Origin: Strigamia acuminata
Lineage: Eukaryota > Arthropoda > Chilopoda > Geophilomorpha > Linotaeniidae
Direction: 5' to 3'
Assembly: GCA_949358305.1 (NCBI GenBank)
Contig: OX442314.1
Coordinates: 6,327,087 to 6,391,086, forward strand
DNA: 64,000 nucleotides
The notes beneath the pieces were generated by a model, which worked only from the letters and a program-made list of their open reading frames with translations, was not told the DNA's origin and did not search any database. Positions 13,301 through 23,805 of this stretch are shown one piece after another; position 1 is the stretch's first letter, and every line of letters starts with the position of its first letter. The translations under genes and the position numbers were made by a program.

Positions 13301-14617
13301 CCGCTCATGGAGGCTGCAGCAGGCACATCTTCCTGCTACTGAGCGTCACAGTGGTGAATGGTGAGAGCAGCAGAGTCAGCAGTTGAGTCTGCTGTGGTTG
13401 GGACCGTGGCAGCTCATCCGGGCACGTCTTCATCCTCGGCTCTCTCAGCAACATCTCTCTCTCAGCACACCACTCAGCTCCCTCCTCCCCTGCTACCGTC
13501 TTCACCTGCATAGTGCAGGATGGTGTTATATTCCAACCAATATTAGCAACTTAATTTTTTTGAACGAACGTCGTAGAAACATAATGTGTCTTGGCTGTAT
13601 ATGTATCTAAAACGAATTCAATTTGTACACCTAGAGGTGGGCAAGCGGTCACAAGTATTAATTATTAATAAAAATATTTTGGATTATGATAACACGCAGC
13701 TAATCATAAATAATCAGGAAGAGGAAGCTAACATTTTGGCACCATTGACCATAAACTATGCCAGTGTCCACGACGTGGTACTTCGAGACGTTCAGGTAAA
13801 AAATGTAATAAATGAAATAAATGCTGATACTAAGAATCCTTTTACGGAATAGATCATACGAAGAAATACAAAGCGACATCCATGTGATGAGGACAAATGT
13901 GCTTATCTCAAGTGTAAAAATGCTTGCTGGGATAACAACGTATTTCGAGGTGTTAAGTGCAAGTATAGTTCACATTTCTTTTCATACATCATCTCCAATT
14001 TTATCCGATCTATTTTCTAAATGTCGACTGATCAGCCAATCTGCGGTCAGTTATCGGTTGGCAATGGGTCTTTGCACTAGCATTAACCATACACAAACTT
14101 GCTAACATGTTTTGACATGATGGCGATTACAGATTCATTTGCTGCAGCACCAGATTGAATCTGTTCAAAAAACACCGAACCCTTTTTCAGCAGATAAACT
14201 GCAACCATTTGCGTCTTTGACCAATCTCCTCTTCATTTCAGATTACCATACATGGGAAAACCTAATTTGCCAGTTTGTAACACTACAAGTGCCGTAACTA
14301 CCGCTCATTTCATGTATTTAAGCACCCTTGACTCTAATCAAAAACAATGCAAATGTCAACAACCTTGCAAACATATTTTTTACAAAATTACTTTTCGGGA
14401 AACTAAATTGTCAGCAGATGTCGACCCATTTCTAGTATTCCAATTTGGTGATAGCTCTGTAGAGATTGTAGAAGAGAAACAAGCATATCCAATATCTCAA
14501 TTCTTAAGCGATTTCGGTAGCATTGTAGGACTGGGTTTGGGAATGTCACTACTCTCTTTGTATGATTGGATTTTAAAAACTTATAATTGGTATCGGGATC
14601 GAGATATGGGTCGTTAA
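10388..14617 (+). pseudogene. Tandem double-subunit DEG/ENaC channel, copy A (damaged)
   Basis: Inferred exons are 10388-10882, 10952-11179, 11239-11331, 11394-11497, 11572-12364, 12426-12483, 12659-12748, 13656-13962 and 14242-14617. They match copy B exon by exon in phase, seven of the nine also in length. Half 1 has TM1 (about residues 54-71), a Cys-rich ectodomain and TM2 with the filter-like GLS. A roughly 38-residue linker leads directly into TM1' of half 2 within the same exon. The last exon carries TM2' with GMS. Two lesions are visible. Codon 686 is TAG (13850-13852) where copy B has CAG. A 630-bp solo LTR sits exactly at the exon-8 acceptor and replaces its pyrimidine tract with purine-rich sequence. 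If expressed, the product would stop after about 685 residues and lack TM2'. I chose the ATG at 10388 because it is shared with copy B; an upstream in-frame ATG at 10364 is not. Half 1 could still make a complete single subunit. Confidence 0.82.
13024..13653. mobile_element. Solo LTR, family 3, at exon-8 splice acceptor of copy A
   Basis: The unit starts TGTGACTGGGTATGG and ends GCGGTCACA, with near-inverted termini (TGTGAC/GTCACA). It is flanked by AGTA on both sides (13020-13023, 13654-13657). Copy B has an uninterrupted ACAGTA acceptor at the equivalent place (34203-34209), so the empty site can be read directly. A shorter related insertion lies at 34530-34817 in copy B. Confidence 0.8.
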
Positions 14618-15880
14618 TTTACACTCTAATGAGTGTAAATAAAATATTACTAATATTAGCTAAGCACATATAAAAATATTTAAAATTAAAAATAAATCAA
14701 TATTTAATCATCACGAATTGTTAGTTCAACATGCAAAAATTATTATTGTCAAAGTCAGAGCCTGTCTCCAGGCCTATCAGCGCCCAGTGCAGTTTTTTGT
14801 GTGCCCTTCTAATTCCCTACGAACTTCATACATCATATTTATAAATTAATTATACACACATGTTTGAGGCGTCATATATTTATTTGAATGCTCAAAAAAC
14901 TAAAACTATTTCTGTTTTCAATTGTATATTTAGTTGGTAACGTGTGTAAGTTTGTATTTTTACCTCTTGATGTAACGCATTTCAAATTATTGGTCAAAAA
15001 TTGTTGTTATGACCAAATTAGAATGTACACTGCAGAAAACTTACACAATAAAAGCAAGTTAAGTACTAATCTAACCACACTTTTCAAATGTGGCAACTCA
15101 CTTTCCTAGTGCAGTTTCTAAAATGTTTTAGTGTTGTAACCTACTGGTGTATCTATCATATTTCACGTAAATAAGACAATTTATAATGTACCGTACTGAC
15201 ATAATAGAAAAATAAAATAAAACTTATACATTTATATCCAGGCCCATTAATCTACATTTATTTTCATCTATTTTTGCTTTCGAATTTTTTTTGTCGAATT
15301 GCAATTCCTTACCTTATTTCTTGGTAACAGGTCAGATAGCTAAAACTCGCGAGTCATGTGACGGTTACTTACCGTGTGAAATTTAGAAATGGCGCTGGTG
15401 TTGGTTGTGTTTGTAGATTTGCGACAAACTATTTGTGTTAATTATCTCTGTTGTACGTTTCCGGATTAGTACAACTTGCGCGTTATCTTGCGGCGCCATT
15501 TTGTTTTTGGCTTTCATCACGTACAGCCGTGGAGCCAGCCGAGTACCGTGCATATGAGTTGATGCACGCTGCATTATCGATTCGACGAGGGAATACGTCG
15601 AAACGACGGTATATTTTGGATCGTTTTCGTGCAAAGTCAGCACAGAAGCCATCGCACGAAGCGAATTTCTCGTCAGCGGCCATTTTTCGTCAAAATAGGT
15701 GAAAAACAGCGTTTGGACATTTATTTGCTCAGCGAGAAGTCCTGTGTGGGTTAAACGTGCACACAGGCACACTGCTAGAAGACCTGCTGCGGGTTAAACA
15801 TTTTTGTTTGTGGCAGTAAAAATCCTTTCGTTCCTGCAAAGATGTTTGGTGTTTGAATTCATCTAACAACAAGTTCTCTC
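14618..15880. other. 3' flank of DEG/ENaC copy A
   Basis: The part from about 14618 to 15060 matches the flank after copy B (36986-37430), showing that the duplication included downstream DNA. It contains AATAAA signals near 14637. The remainder (about 15240-15880) includes a CpG-richer stretch at 15440-15700 with no recognised gene. Confidence 0.55.
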
Positions 15881-17041
15881 TGTGGTGACCCTGAAGTGTT
15901 TTTATTTATATTTGAAATAAACTAGTCACCACTAAAGAAATTGTATATTTTTATTCTATTTTGGTTTGGCATACGCCAATCCATAATTACATAATTAGGA
16001 GAAGAGAATTGTCCTTGCATATTCTCACCCCTATTTGGGGAAAATCCGAAGTGTGCCAAGCCTGCAGGTGCAGAATTATCACACTTAAATAATTATTTAA
16101 TATGGCACACGCCAAAAGTGTGACTTGGGAGCGGAAATCCCTCAGGCACACTTTACCCTCTTTTGGGCTAAAACATTACATCAGAGTGATGATGGTGATG
16201 TAATACATCCTGTATTGCACCAAAATCATCACTCTACGCATATTTTATGCGCAGGACCAGAGAGTGCATAAAAGCCCCAAATTTTGGCGGCTTGACTCAC
16301 TCTCGACCACATCACCAACAAGAACACAACATCACTGCTATGAAAAGGATTCAAAACCCATTACTTCAAGTATTGATAGTGTTAGTTTGGTGAGTTGAGA
16401 CTTATCTTTGCTGTTTCCACTGTATTGACGATGGAACCAGCCTCATTTGCGCCTTGCGTGTAACCGACATCGTTGGTTACCCGCACTTATACGAATCTCG
16501 GGTAACGCCGAGAAAACCGCTCACTGTCGGTTGATTAGAGTCCCGTTGACTGGTTCCGTGACTCTCGTTCGCTGATACAGCACTCACGCTTGTTCGTGAA
16601 CTATCGTGAATAAACTGTAGACCACCTGCGAGCTTCCTCCGGAGTCTACAGTTTCCACCATCGTACGAACGGCGAAATTTGTCCCGGCAAGTTCGTCTTG
16701 CCATTTTTGGTGTACGTGACAAACTCCGTTTGTCGCGCGCCAAAATAAAGCCTTTGTTTGGCGAGAGCATTGTCGCTCTCGCTATATTTCATTTCTATCT
16801 CTTTCTCAGTTAAATTACTAGTCAAATTAATATTATTATCAGTATTATATTTATCTGTAATTCCACGAATAAATTCATTTGTATTTTTATTTCAATTCAA
16901 ACGGCAGTTTTCATTTCATTAAAATTACCCCTAGACACTATTTTACAGGCAGCCGAGTTTAAGTCCTATAAACGGCAGCTCAATTGCGGATTGACCGGTA
17001 AAAGTAAGTATTTTACAGGTCGAAAACCCGGAGTCGCAACA
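15881..17041 (+). mobile_element. Solo LTR, family 2, copy 2
   Basis: The unit begins TGTGGTGACCCTGAAG and ends GGAGTCGCAACA. It is flanked by TCTC (15877-15880, 17042-17045; the match extends to six bases as TCTCTC). It is homologous to 6150-7501 throughout, but shorter by about 190 bp. No internal genes flank it. Confidence 0.82.
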
Positions 17042-17129
17042 TCTCTCAGGACTTCAACAGAACATAATCTATTCCAGATCTATAGCTCGACCGGTAATGC
17101 AGGTTTATTTGTTAAGCAAACAATTGCAC

Positions 17130-17753
17130 ACATAATACGTCATTTTGTCTAAAAAAAATTGTTCGTTACAAAATATTAGATGCAAAGTAATTGAATGCAC
17201 CTAGTGTATCATTCAGTTTATTTTACTGTACATTTAAGTGAAAATAGTCTGTTGATAAATGGAGCTCTGATAATAAGGTTGACGATGGTTCAACATGAGT
17301 CAATTTGTTTTTGCTCGCAGCGTTTGCGTAATAAACGACTGAAAAAGAAAAAAAAACACCATTTATGGCACAGATGGCAGGGGAAGAAATGGTTTATTTA
17401 CATAATTATAGACATTAAACAAGAAAGACATCTAGTCTCTGGATAATGATTTGGTTAGATAGTGTGCCAGAATTAATAGGTTTGATCACGAGTATCAAAA
17501 TGAAAAGTAAAGATGATCATTATTTACAATACATGATAATTTACGAAAACCACGAATTCAATCAGGGAAAGAAGTTGTTATTAGAGTCACCAAATTAAAA
17601 ACAGTCGATTCTGAACTGAGAACAGGTAAACAGCTAACTTTTCTTTATCTCCATAACAAGATCAAACTGAGGTAAAATCTCACAATTTTCAATAATTACA
17701 AGTTGTTTCCTATACGTATATCAGTTTAAAATCTACAAGCAGTAGCTAAGATA
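17130..17753 (+). repeat. Duplicated 5' flank of the DEG/ENaC array (copy C)
   Basis: This stretch, from AATACGTCATTTTGTC onward, matches the flank before copy B at about 30888-31410, with small indels. It is followed by the Tc1 element at 17754 and then by the copy C exon relic at 21394. This places it as the 5' flank of a third array member. No open reading frame is conserved between the two copies. Confidence 0.65.
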
Positions 17754-17984
17754 CAACTCAAAGACATGAAATTAGAATACACACCTCTGTCAAAACAAAA
17801 GTTGTGTTTGAAATCACATCACACAAAAAATAATCAACATATAACCAAATGTTTATTTTTTCCAATACAATGAACAAAAAATGAATTAAATAAACAAAAT
17901 TTCATGAAAATTGATCAATTTTTTCAGAAGGTATCATGAAAAATGATTGGGCTCTGCAAGACACTAAATTAGAATCCTTAAGAA

Positions 17985-19540
17985 TTAGAGGCATGAAATT
18001 AGAATATTTATCCTTAATATATTGTAGGTCTGCCATTTGCATTAATTACTGCCTAAATACATCTGGGCATAGATTCCACCTGGCCACTCTAATACTTGAA
18101 CCAATCTTGAGTAACTTTAGCTGAATGTGCCGGTGCTAAATCATGTTGAAATGAATAACCAGAAAAGCATCATCCCCGTCAAAAGTCCATCCATGAGAAT
18201 ATCTTTTATTTTCCAGCATTAATAGTACCCTCAACTAACAAGAGAGTGCTAATGCCCTTTGCAGCCATAGAACCCCACAGAACAACAGATGTGGGATGCT
18301 TCACTGTAGACCTCACACATTTGTGAACATACTCCTCTCCTTTTCTTTGCCAGATTCTGGACCCAGAATCATCAAATGGTATACAAAATCAGGACTCATC
18401 TGACCAAATGACCTTTTTCCACTTTTCAACAGTCCATTTCATGTGTTTTCTTGCCCACAATAATCGTTTTCTTCGCTGTTTTGCATTAAGATGTGGTTTG
18501 CGTTTAGAAACTCGAGACTTGAATCCCATTTCTTTTAACCTTCTTAATGTTGTGTGAGTTGACACTTGGATTTTAGATGTTTGTTTCCATTCCTGAGTTA
18601 TTTATTCAGCATTCTTGAACCTATTTTTCTTAACAATCTCACGAAGAGAGCTGTCCGTCCGTTTAGATGTTTTACAAGCGCGTTGTTTATATTTTTGCTG
18701 GTCAAAAATCTCATCACCATTTGCCTTAAATTGTTTTATAACCTTTGACACAGTTGACTGGGAGCAAGGAATAGCTTTGGCGTGTGGTGATTCGGCATCA
18801 CCTGAAGAAGTAATTAGTAGATAATTATCGAGCTGCTAACCCTCGCCGCTAGGAGGTGTCAGAAACGTCGACTAGATTGACTAGTCTCGTGTTTCTGCGA
18901 ACCTGCATAATCATGATGATTTGCATATAACGTCATTTCCGGTTTAGATATAAGGCCGAAGCTTGACCGGAAACGACATTACAGTTATACCAATCTCAGC
19001 AAGAGCACCATCTACCTCACCTTTCAGGCCGTTTCACGGATTGATCGAGGACCGGTGCCCGCTGACCATTTCAACTGTACAACAGCCACATTTATTTAGC
19101 GTAGCCAATCTACGCTAGAATAAATATCCGAACGACATTCGTTTAATTCGCACGAGAAAGCGAATTCTCGCGTGTTTATTATAACACGTGGAAATAACCC
19201 TAGACATCAAAACAGACCACGCGTAGGACTAAACAATTGGATCCGCCATTGTTTAGCGGCAACTCGTATTCGCAGCCGAATCCGAGGACCACCATAGGAA
19301 TCATCTTATCTCATATTGTATTTAGTAAGGATTCTCAATAAAGTAGTATTTGAAGTATATCATATTTCCCGAGTGTTATCGTTATTATTTATTATCTTTT
19401 AACCACAAAGTCGAATCACGACAGGCTGTGTCAATTTGCTTCAGTTTTTGTTGAAATAAAGTAATTATTTTGGTTTTTTCACGATTAGTTAAGTCTGATC
19501 GCTTTCCCATCTTGGATTCAATTTGAAGTGACATTGGCAT
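17985..19540 (-). pseudogene. Tc1-like transposase relic of the outer element
   Basis: Read on the minus strand, it starts at an ATG at 19538-19540 (MPMSL...), then a basic N-terminal segment. It is then interrupted by the solo LTR and resumes with AKAIPCSQSTVSKVIKQF, the first helix-turn-helix of Tc1 transposases. Further on are the catalytic segments WSDES and QHDLAPAHSAK (normally DNAPxH). Stop codons follow WSDES and occur several times downstream, and the third acidic block (normally the SPDLNPIE region) is degraded. It is non-functional. Confidence 0.8.
18783..19433 (+). mobile_element. Solo LTR inside the outer Tc1 transposase
   Basis: The unit begins TGTGGTGATTCGGC and ends GTCGAATCACGACA, so its termini are imperfect inverted repeats. 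The flanks are GGCG (18779-18782) and GGCT (19434-19437), a 4-bp target duplication with one mismatch. Removing the insert and one GGCT restores a continuous transposase helix-turn-helix frame, which supports the borders. AATAAA near 19338 suggests plus orientation. Confidence 0.72.
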
Positions 19541-19555
19541 AACAAATAATGACTA

Positions 19556-21059
19556 TACAACTCCTTGCCAAAAAAATGGAATAATCAATTTTTGACAATG
19601 CTTTTTCATTTTATAATTGTAATTTGAAGACGCCCATACAAAATTATGAATCGTGCTTTTAGTATATAAAACTACAATTATTAAGCTACCATTTGGTCGA
19701 AACAGAACAATAAAATCACTTCTGGTCGCTATTTTATTCAACTTTAAACACGGACAAAAAAATGGAATATTTTTTTTCCTGTGCCAAAAAAATAGAATAA
19801 TCCAATAAAGTAATTGAATTTTGCAAATTAGTATACGCTTTACGTTAGATGACGCCATACGTACATCGCCCACACACATCTAAATATGTCTCAGCATGTC
19901 TGGCCAGTGTGAAGTTCTAATTCATGACAAACATGGGTGGCAAAAAAGACTTGTCACCTGCGACGAGAAAAGTAATTCTAAAGTTCCATCAAGACAATAA
20001 AACGCAAGCAGAAATCGCCAAGGCTGTTAACTGTAGCCAATCCACAGTGTCAAAAGTTCTCAAACAAGTCAATTCAAATCATGGACTCCACAACAACCGT
20101 GAAAATTGTGATAGAAAGCGCTCAACAACTGCCAAAGATGATCGAAAACTGTGCACAATTGTGAGGAAAAACCGATTTAAATCGACTTGACAATATCATA
20201 ATATGTGGAAACAGGGAAATGTAGCTACTTCCCATCGCACAACTGTCCGTCGACTTCATGAACTGAACTTTAAAAGTTGTGCACCAAACGTAAGCCACTG
20301 TTAACACAGAAGCAACGACAAAAACGAGTTAAGTGGACGTCGGAGGATTGGGCAAACGTAATTTTCAGTGATGAATCGAAGTTTTGTATTTCATATGGTG
20401 ACCGGGGTGTCACTGTTTGGAGAACAAAGGATGAGGCATATCACCAAACAACTTTAAAGCAATGTGTGAAATTTCAGTGTAGTATGATGATATGGGGTTG
20501 TATGTGCACACGAGGTGTTGGGCACATGACAACCATCAAGGGGACTGTTAATTCTGAAGAATATCAAAAACTACTCGAATATTTCCTAATTCCATCCATT
20601 GAGGACCTTTTCTCCGATGATGATGATGCTGATGTCATTTTTCAGCTAGATTTGGCCTCTGCCCATGCTTCGAAATCAACCAAAGAATGGTTTGAAACAC
20701 ACAACTTCAATGTACTTTCAGGCTGTCATTAAGGCAAGAGGATACCTGACCAAATATTAAGTTCTTTCCATGTGTATTTGATTATGTTTCAATAAAAATA
20801 ATTACTTTATTGGATTATTCTATTTTTTTGGCACAAGAAAAAAAATATTCTATTTTTTTGTCCGTGTTTAAAGTTGAATAAAATAGCAACCAGAAGTGAT
20901 TTTATTGTTCTGTTTTGACCAAATGGTCGCTTAATAATTGTAGTTTTATATACTAAAAGCACGATTCATAATTTTGTATGGGCATCTTCAAATTACAATT
21001 ATAAAATGAAAAGGCATTGTGAAAAATTGATTATTCCATTTTTTTGGCAAGGAGTTGTA
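19556..21059. mobile_element. Tc1/mariner-type transposon (inner, nested)
   Basis: The element has inverted repeats of about 265 bp with ends TACAACTCCTTGCC...GGCAAGGAGTTGTA, and TA on each side (19554-19555, 21060-21061). It sits just upstream of the transposase start of the outer element. It encodes a plus-strand transposase relic. Confidence 0.88.
19924..20732 (+). pseudogene. Tc1/mariner-type transposase relic of the inner element
   Basis: The first frame (19924-20190) has the helix-turn-helix stretch AEIAKAVNCSQSTVSKVLKQ and is ended by TGA. A frame change then leads to a second frame (20277-20732) with basic KRKP, the catalytic FSDESKF and the second catalytic block FQLDLASAHASKS. It stops at 20732 before the third acidic residue block. 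At least one stop and one frameshift disable it. Confidence 0.83.
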
Positions 21060-21393
21060 TATTCACTTTTTGAGCTTAGCTCATTAATTGCAGGTGAGTT
21101 TGGGATGATTACACAGTATAAATTGCATTTCAGCTCAATATTCTAATTTCATGCCTCTAATTCTTGAGGATTCTAATTTAGTGTCTTGCAGGGCCCAATC
21201 ATTTTTCATGATAACTTCTGAAAAAATTGATCAATTTTCGTGAAATTTTGTTTATTTAATTCATTTTTTGTTCGTTGTATTGGGAAAAATAAACATTTGG
21301 TTATATGTTGATCATTTTTTGTGTGATGTGATTTCAAACACAACTTTTGTTTTGACAGAGGTGTGTATTCTAATTTCATGTCTTTGAGTTGTA

Positions 21394-21712
21394 CAATGCA
21401 GAATAATTATGCCAAGTAAATAAACACCAAAGATTACGGAAACTACGTCCTGCAATTCAGTGATTGCTGAAGGACAATGAAAATAGACGTAGATGCAACT
21501 TAATTGGCTTAGATGATTTTATCAATAGCAATCATTGTGGGATCAAACGTCGCTTGTTTTAGCTTCTTGTATTCTTATTTTGCACGTGCATGCTTACTTA
21601 TCAGACGTATGATAGGATAATGCATTACTTAAATTATCCTACAGCCGTTGAGGTAACGAGTAGATCAGAAGAGGTCGTCCTTCCAAATTTGTTAATATGT
21701 AGTGGGTCTCAT
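21394..21712 (+). pseudogene. DEG/ENaC first-exon relic (copy C)
   Basis: From about 21497 the frame reads IGLDDFINS, then TM1-like sequence after an in-frame TAG (21560-21562), then TYDRIMHYLNYPTAVEVTS, matching exon 1 of copies A and B. Homology ends near 21712, before the end of that exon, and no later exons follow. The Tc1 element at 17754-21391 lies immediately upstream and separates it from its 5' flank. It is a truncated, dead third member of the array. Confidence 0.82.
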
Positions 21713-22164
21713 TTATTGGTCCACTAAATTTCCTTGGATTTCCACTAAAAAAAATTAATTCTCCCACTTACTGAAATTTACACTAACACTCCTTTTTTGT
21801 TCCACTAAATTTATACGCTAAAAAAAAACTAAATCTTCCACTAAAATCAAATTAAGGAAAAAAAAACTAATATTACCACTACAACTTCTATTTTTTTTTG
21901 TGCGTTTAGCGAACCTTTTGCACACATTAGCATAACGTTTGGCGTCGTGAGAGTTGAGGACTTCCCCGCATGGTCTACGAGCGCCCCAATAGTCGCCCGC
22001 TCCCGCAACCGAGGGCCGAGTCCTAGTCCCCAGTTCTAGTCACGTGTCGGGACCCAGTCCCAACTAGACCTCAGGGCCCCTCGCCGTGGCCATAGTCGTC
22101 CATCTTCATGGACGACTATGGCCACGCGAATGTCCACGACGACACACCACCCTCGTTTGTTGAC
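21713..22164. other. Unassigned segment before the copia insertion
   Basis: T/A-rich sequence is followed by a GC-rich block (21930-22130). It is the left half of the pre-insertion locus of the copia element; the right half resumes at 29584. A strong hairpin lies at 22086-22125. No gene is recognised. Confidence 0.4.
22086..22125. repeat. Perfect 17-bp inverted repeat (hairpin)
   Basis: GTGGCCATAGTCGTCCA and its exact reverse complement are separated by six bases. With a one-base bulge the stem extends into the flanking TCGC/GCGA. It lies in GC-rich sequence 40 bp left of the copia target site. Confidence 0.85.
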
Positions 22165-22169
22165 TCCTG

Positions 22170-22710
22170 TGTTGGTCTAAAGACCATGTTTTTATCGATG
22201 TATATATTTTATTTCTTCTTGATTTCCCATTATGTTTAGATATTCAGCGCATATCAGTTATTATTTGATTGTTTTCGATGTTAACTTTAATTTAGCGCTG
22301 TCTCGTATGTAATTCCATACCATTATCATATTCTCATATGATTTGTCCTATTATCAAATGATTTGTTCATATTCAATGTCAATTTCTGGCACTAGGTGCC
22401 ACTCTGCACTGTTATCTCCAATCCAAGATGGCGCCATACGGGTGTATGTGCGCATTGCCTTCATTTTCCTATGAAAAGGATACTTTCTGTAAGCATTATA
22501 TTAATTAAACATATCGTTTTATTGTTTTACATTATTGGCAACTTATTCAGCACGTTTATAAGTGCTTTCCACTTGTTTATGGCGCATATAAGCAACATTA
22601 GGTTGCGCGCATTTTCGTCTGGTTAATTCCGATAATCGGACCCGCCAATTTACGTTTTCACGCTTCATTCAGGTGTATTTACACCAAATCTGCGCTATTA
22701 CTCGGCTATA
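22170..22710 (+). repeat. 5' LTR of copia element
   Basis: Begins TGTTGGTCTAAAG and ends ACTCGGCTATA, so the 3' terminus is TA rather than the usual CA. The 3' LTR has the same ending and length. Confidence 0.95.
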
Positions 22711-22731
22711 AGTAGTAGCAGAGCGCTGGAG
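22711..22731 (+). other. Probable primer binding site of copia element
   Basis: Immediately after the 5' LTR the sequence contains TAGTAGCAGAG. It differs at one base from TGGTAGCAGAG, the complement of the 3' end of metazoan initiator-Met tRNA including CCA. The match starts two bases inside the LTR border. Confidence 0.5.
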
Positions 22732-22743
22732 ACGATCCAGTGT

Positions 22744-23805
22744 GTGATTTTCGTTTATTTTTGGCTAATTTTCGCGAAATTTTTCACGTTTACCGTGAAA
22801 TTTTTGCGAATTTGTCTATTTGCAGATTTTCATCGATTTTCGGGTTTTCCAACGCCTGATAACGTCTTCCTTACGTCGCCTTACATGCCTAGGACGCATT
22901 ACCGACGTTTTGGACTGTGCACGCTGCATATCCTGTCATTTTCGTCGTTAATTTTGCTTAAAGTTACGCGGGATTCGCGAACTTTAAAGCAAATATTGTT
23001 ATTTTCAGATTTATCACGTTTTCAACGTTTCAAAGCAGCCAGGGCTGCTTTACCAACGATTCTCCTTCTAATTTCATCCGAAACCTCGCGGGATTCGCGG
23101 ATTTCGGGGCGAATATTATTTATTTTCAGATTTTGCCACATTTTCGATTTTCGACACCGCTTAGCGAAGTGCGGCGGTTCCAACGAGAATCGAACACTCG
23201 ACTGTTCGCCGCTTAGTTCCCCGGTGAACAGCGGTTATCTGCGATCTTTCAAGAGGAAGAAGAGCCTCGATTTCTCGAGAAGAGTTCGGACATTAACGTC
23301 CGAACTGCGTTTTCTCCGGCTTTTCGAGAAAGCCGAGCCGTGCCTTCATTTGCACGAGGATTGCAACCGCGATCGACTCACCTATTTCTCCTTCTTGTCG
23401 ACTTTACCTTTGTTAATTTTAAGAGGGGATTTTGGTGGGTTTATTAGAATCCTTGGCGCCCTACGCTCGATTCCGAGCACCGCGTCATTGTATTCTGTGG
23501 CAAGGCTGAGCCCTGCGCCACCCGACACTCCCGTGACCCCAGGTGGTCGTAAAGGACGTCGGGGGGACACTTGCCACAGGTTGTCAGTCGATTGTAGCAT
23601 CGACTCCCAATTTTGGTCCTCCGCTTCAAACAACGGGGGATCAGTGAAGTGCAGTGCTACGGATTGTGAACAGTTTTGTGCGACGAGTCAGTACCACTTT
23701 CTGAGCTTTTGTGTTCTCCGCGTCGTGTCCCGTCTAGCGATTTACGATGCAGAAAGCGGCCAATTCGAACACTTTGATCCCGATTCTCGGCGTCGGCAAC
23801 TATGA
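22744..23805 (+). CDS. Long open leader frame upstream of gag (doubtful)
   Basis: A 353-codon open frame fills almost the whole leader between the 5' LTR and gag and overlaps gag by 59 bases in a different frame. It begins with a hydrophobic Phe-rich stretch and is then rich in Arg and Ser. I recognise no domain, and the first codon at 22744 is not a secure start. It may be a chance open frame in GC-richer sequence, or a real upstream frame affecting gag translation. Confidence 0.2.
   Translation: MIFVYFWLIFAKFFTFTVKFLRICLFADFHRFSGFPTPDNVFLTSPYMPRTHYRRFGLCTLHILSFSSLILLKVTRDSRTLKQILLFSDLSRFQRFKAARAALPTILLLISSETSRDSRISGRILFIFRFCHIFDFRHRLAKCGGSNENRTLDCSPLSSPVNSGYLRSFKRKKSLDFSRRVRTLTSELRFLRLFEKAEPCLHLHEDCNRDRLTYFSFLSTLPLLILRGDFGGFIRILGALRSIPSTASLYSVARLSPAPPDTPVTPGGRKGRRGDTCHRLSVDCSIDSQFWSSASNNGGSVKCSATDCEQFCATSQYHFLSFCVLRVVSRLAIYDAESGQFEHFDPDSRRRQL

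Larger units (their letters stand above)
17754..21391. mobile_element. Tc1-like DNA transposon (outer), interrupted twice
   Basis: Long inverted repeats of roughly 250 bp run from 17754 rightward (CAACTCAAAGACATGAAATT) and back from 21391. Both are flanked by TA (17752-17753, 21392-21393). A minus-strand Tc1 transposase relic lies between them. The element is split by a solo LTR (18783-19433) and by a second Tc1-like element (19556-21059). A single terminal repeat of the same family lies at 50094-50336. Confidence 0.88.

Noticed and set aside
15383..15772. 129-codon minus-strand frame in CpG-richer DNA
   Set aside because: No domain, and frames are open on both strands; could be promoter-like or repeat sequence but nothing decides.
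18783..18856. Treating this as the tail of a retrotransposon with a polypurine tract AGGAGG at 18851 and the LTR starting at 18857
   Set aside because: Starting the LTR at 18783 gives matching inverted ends, a near-exact 4-bp duplication and restores the interrupted transposase frame, so the longer unit fits better.
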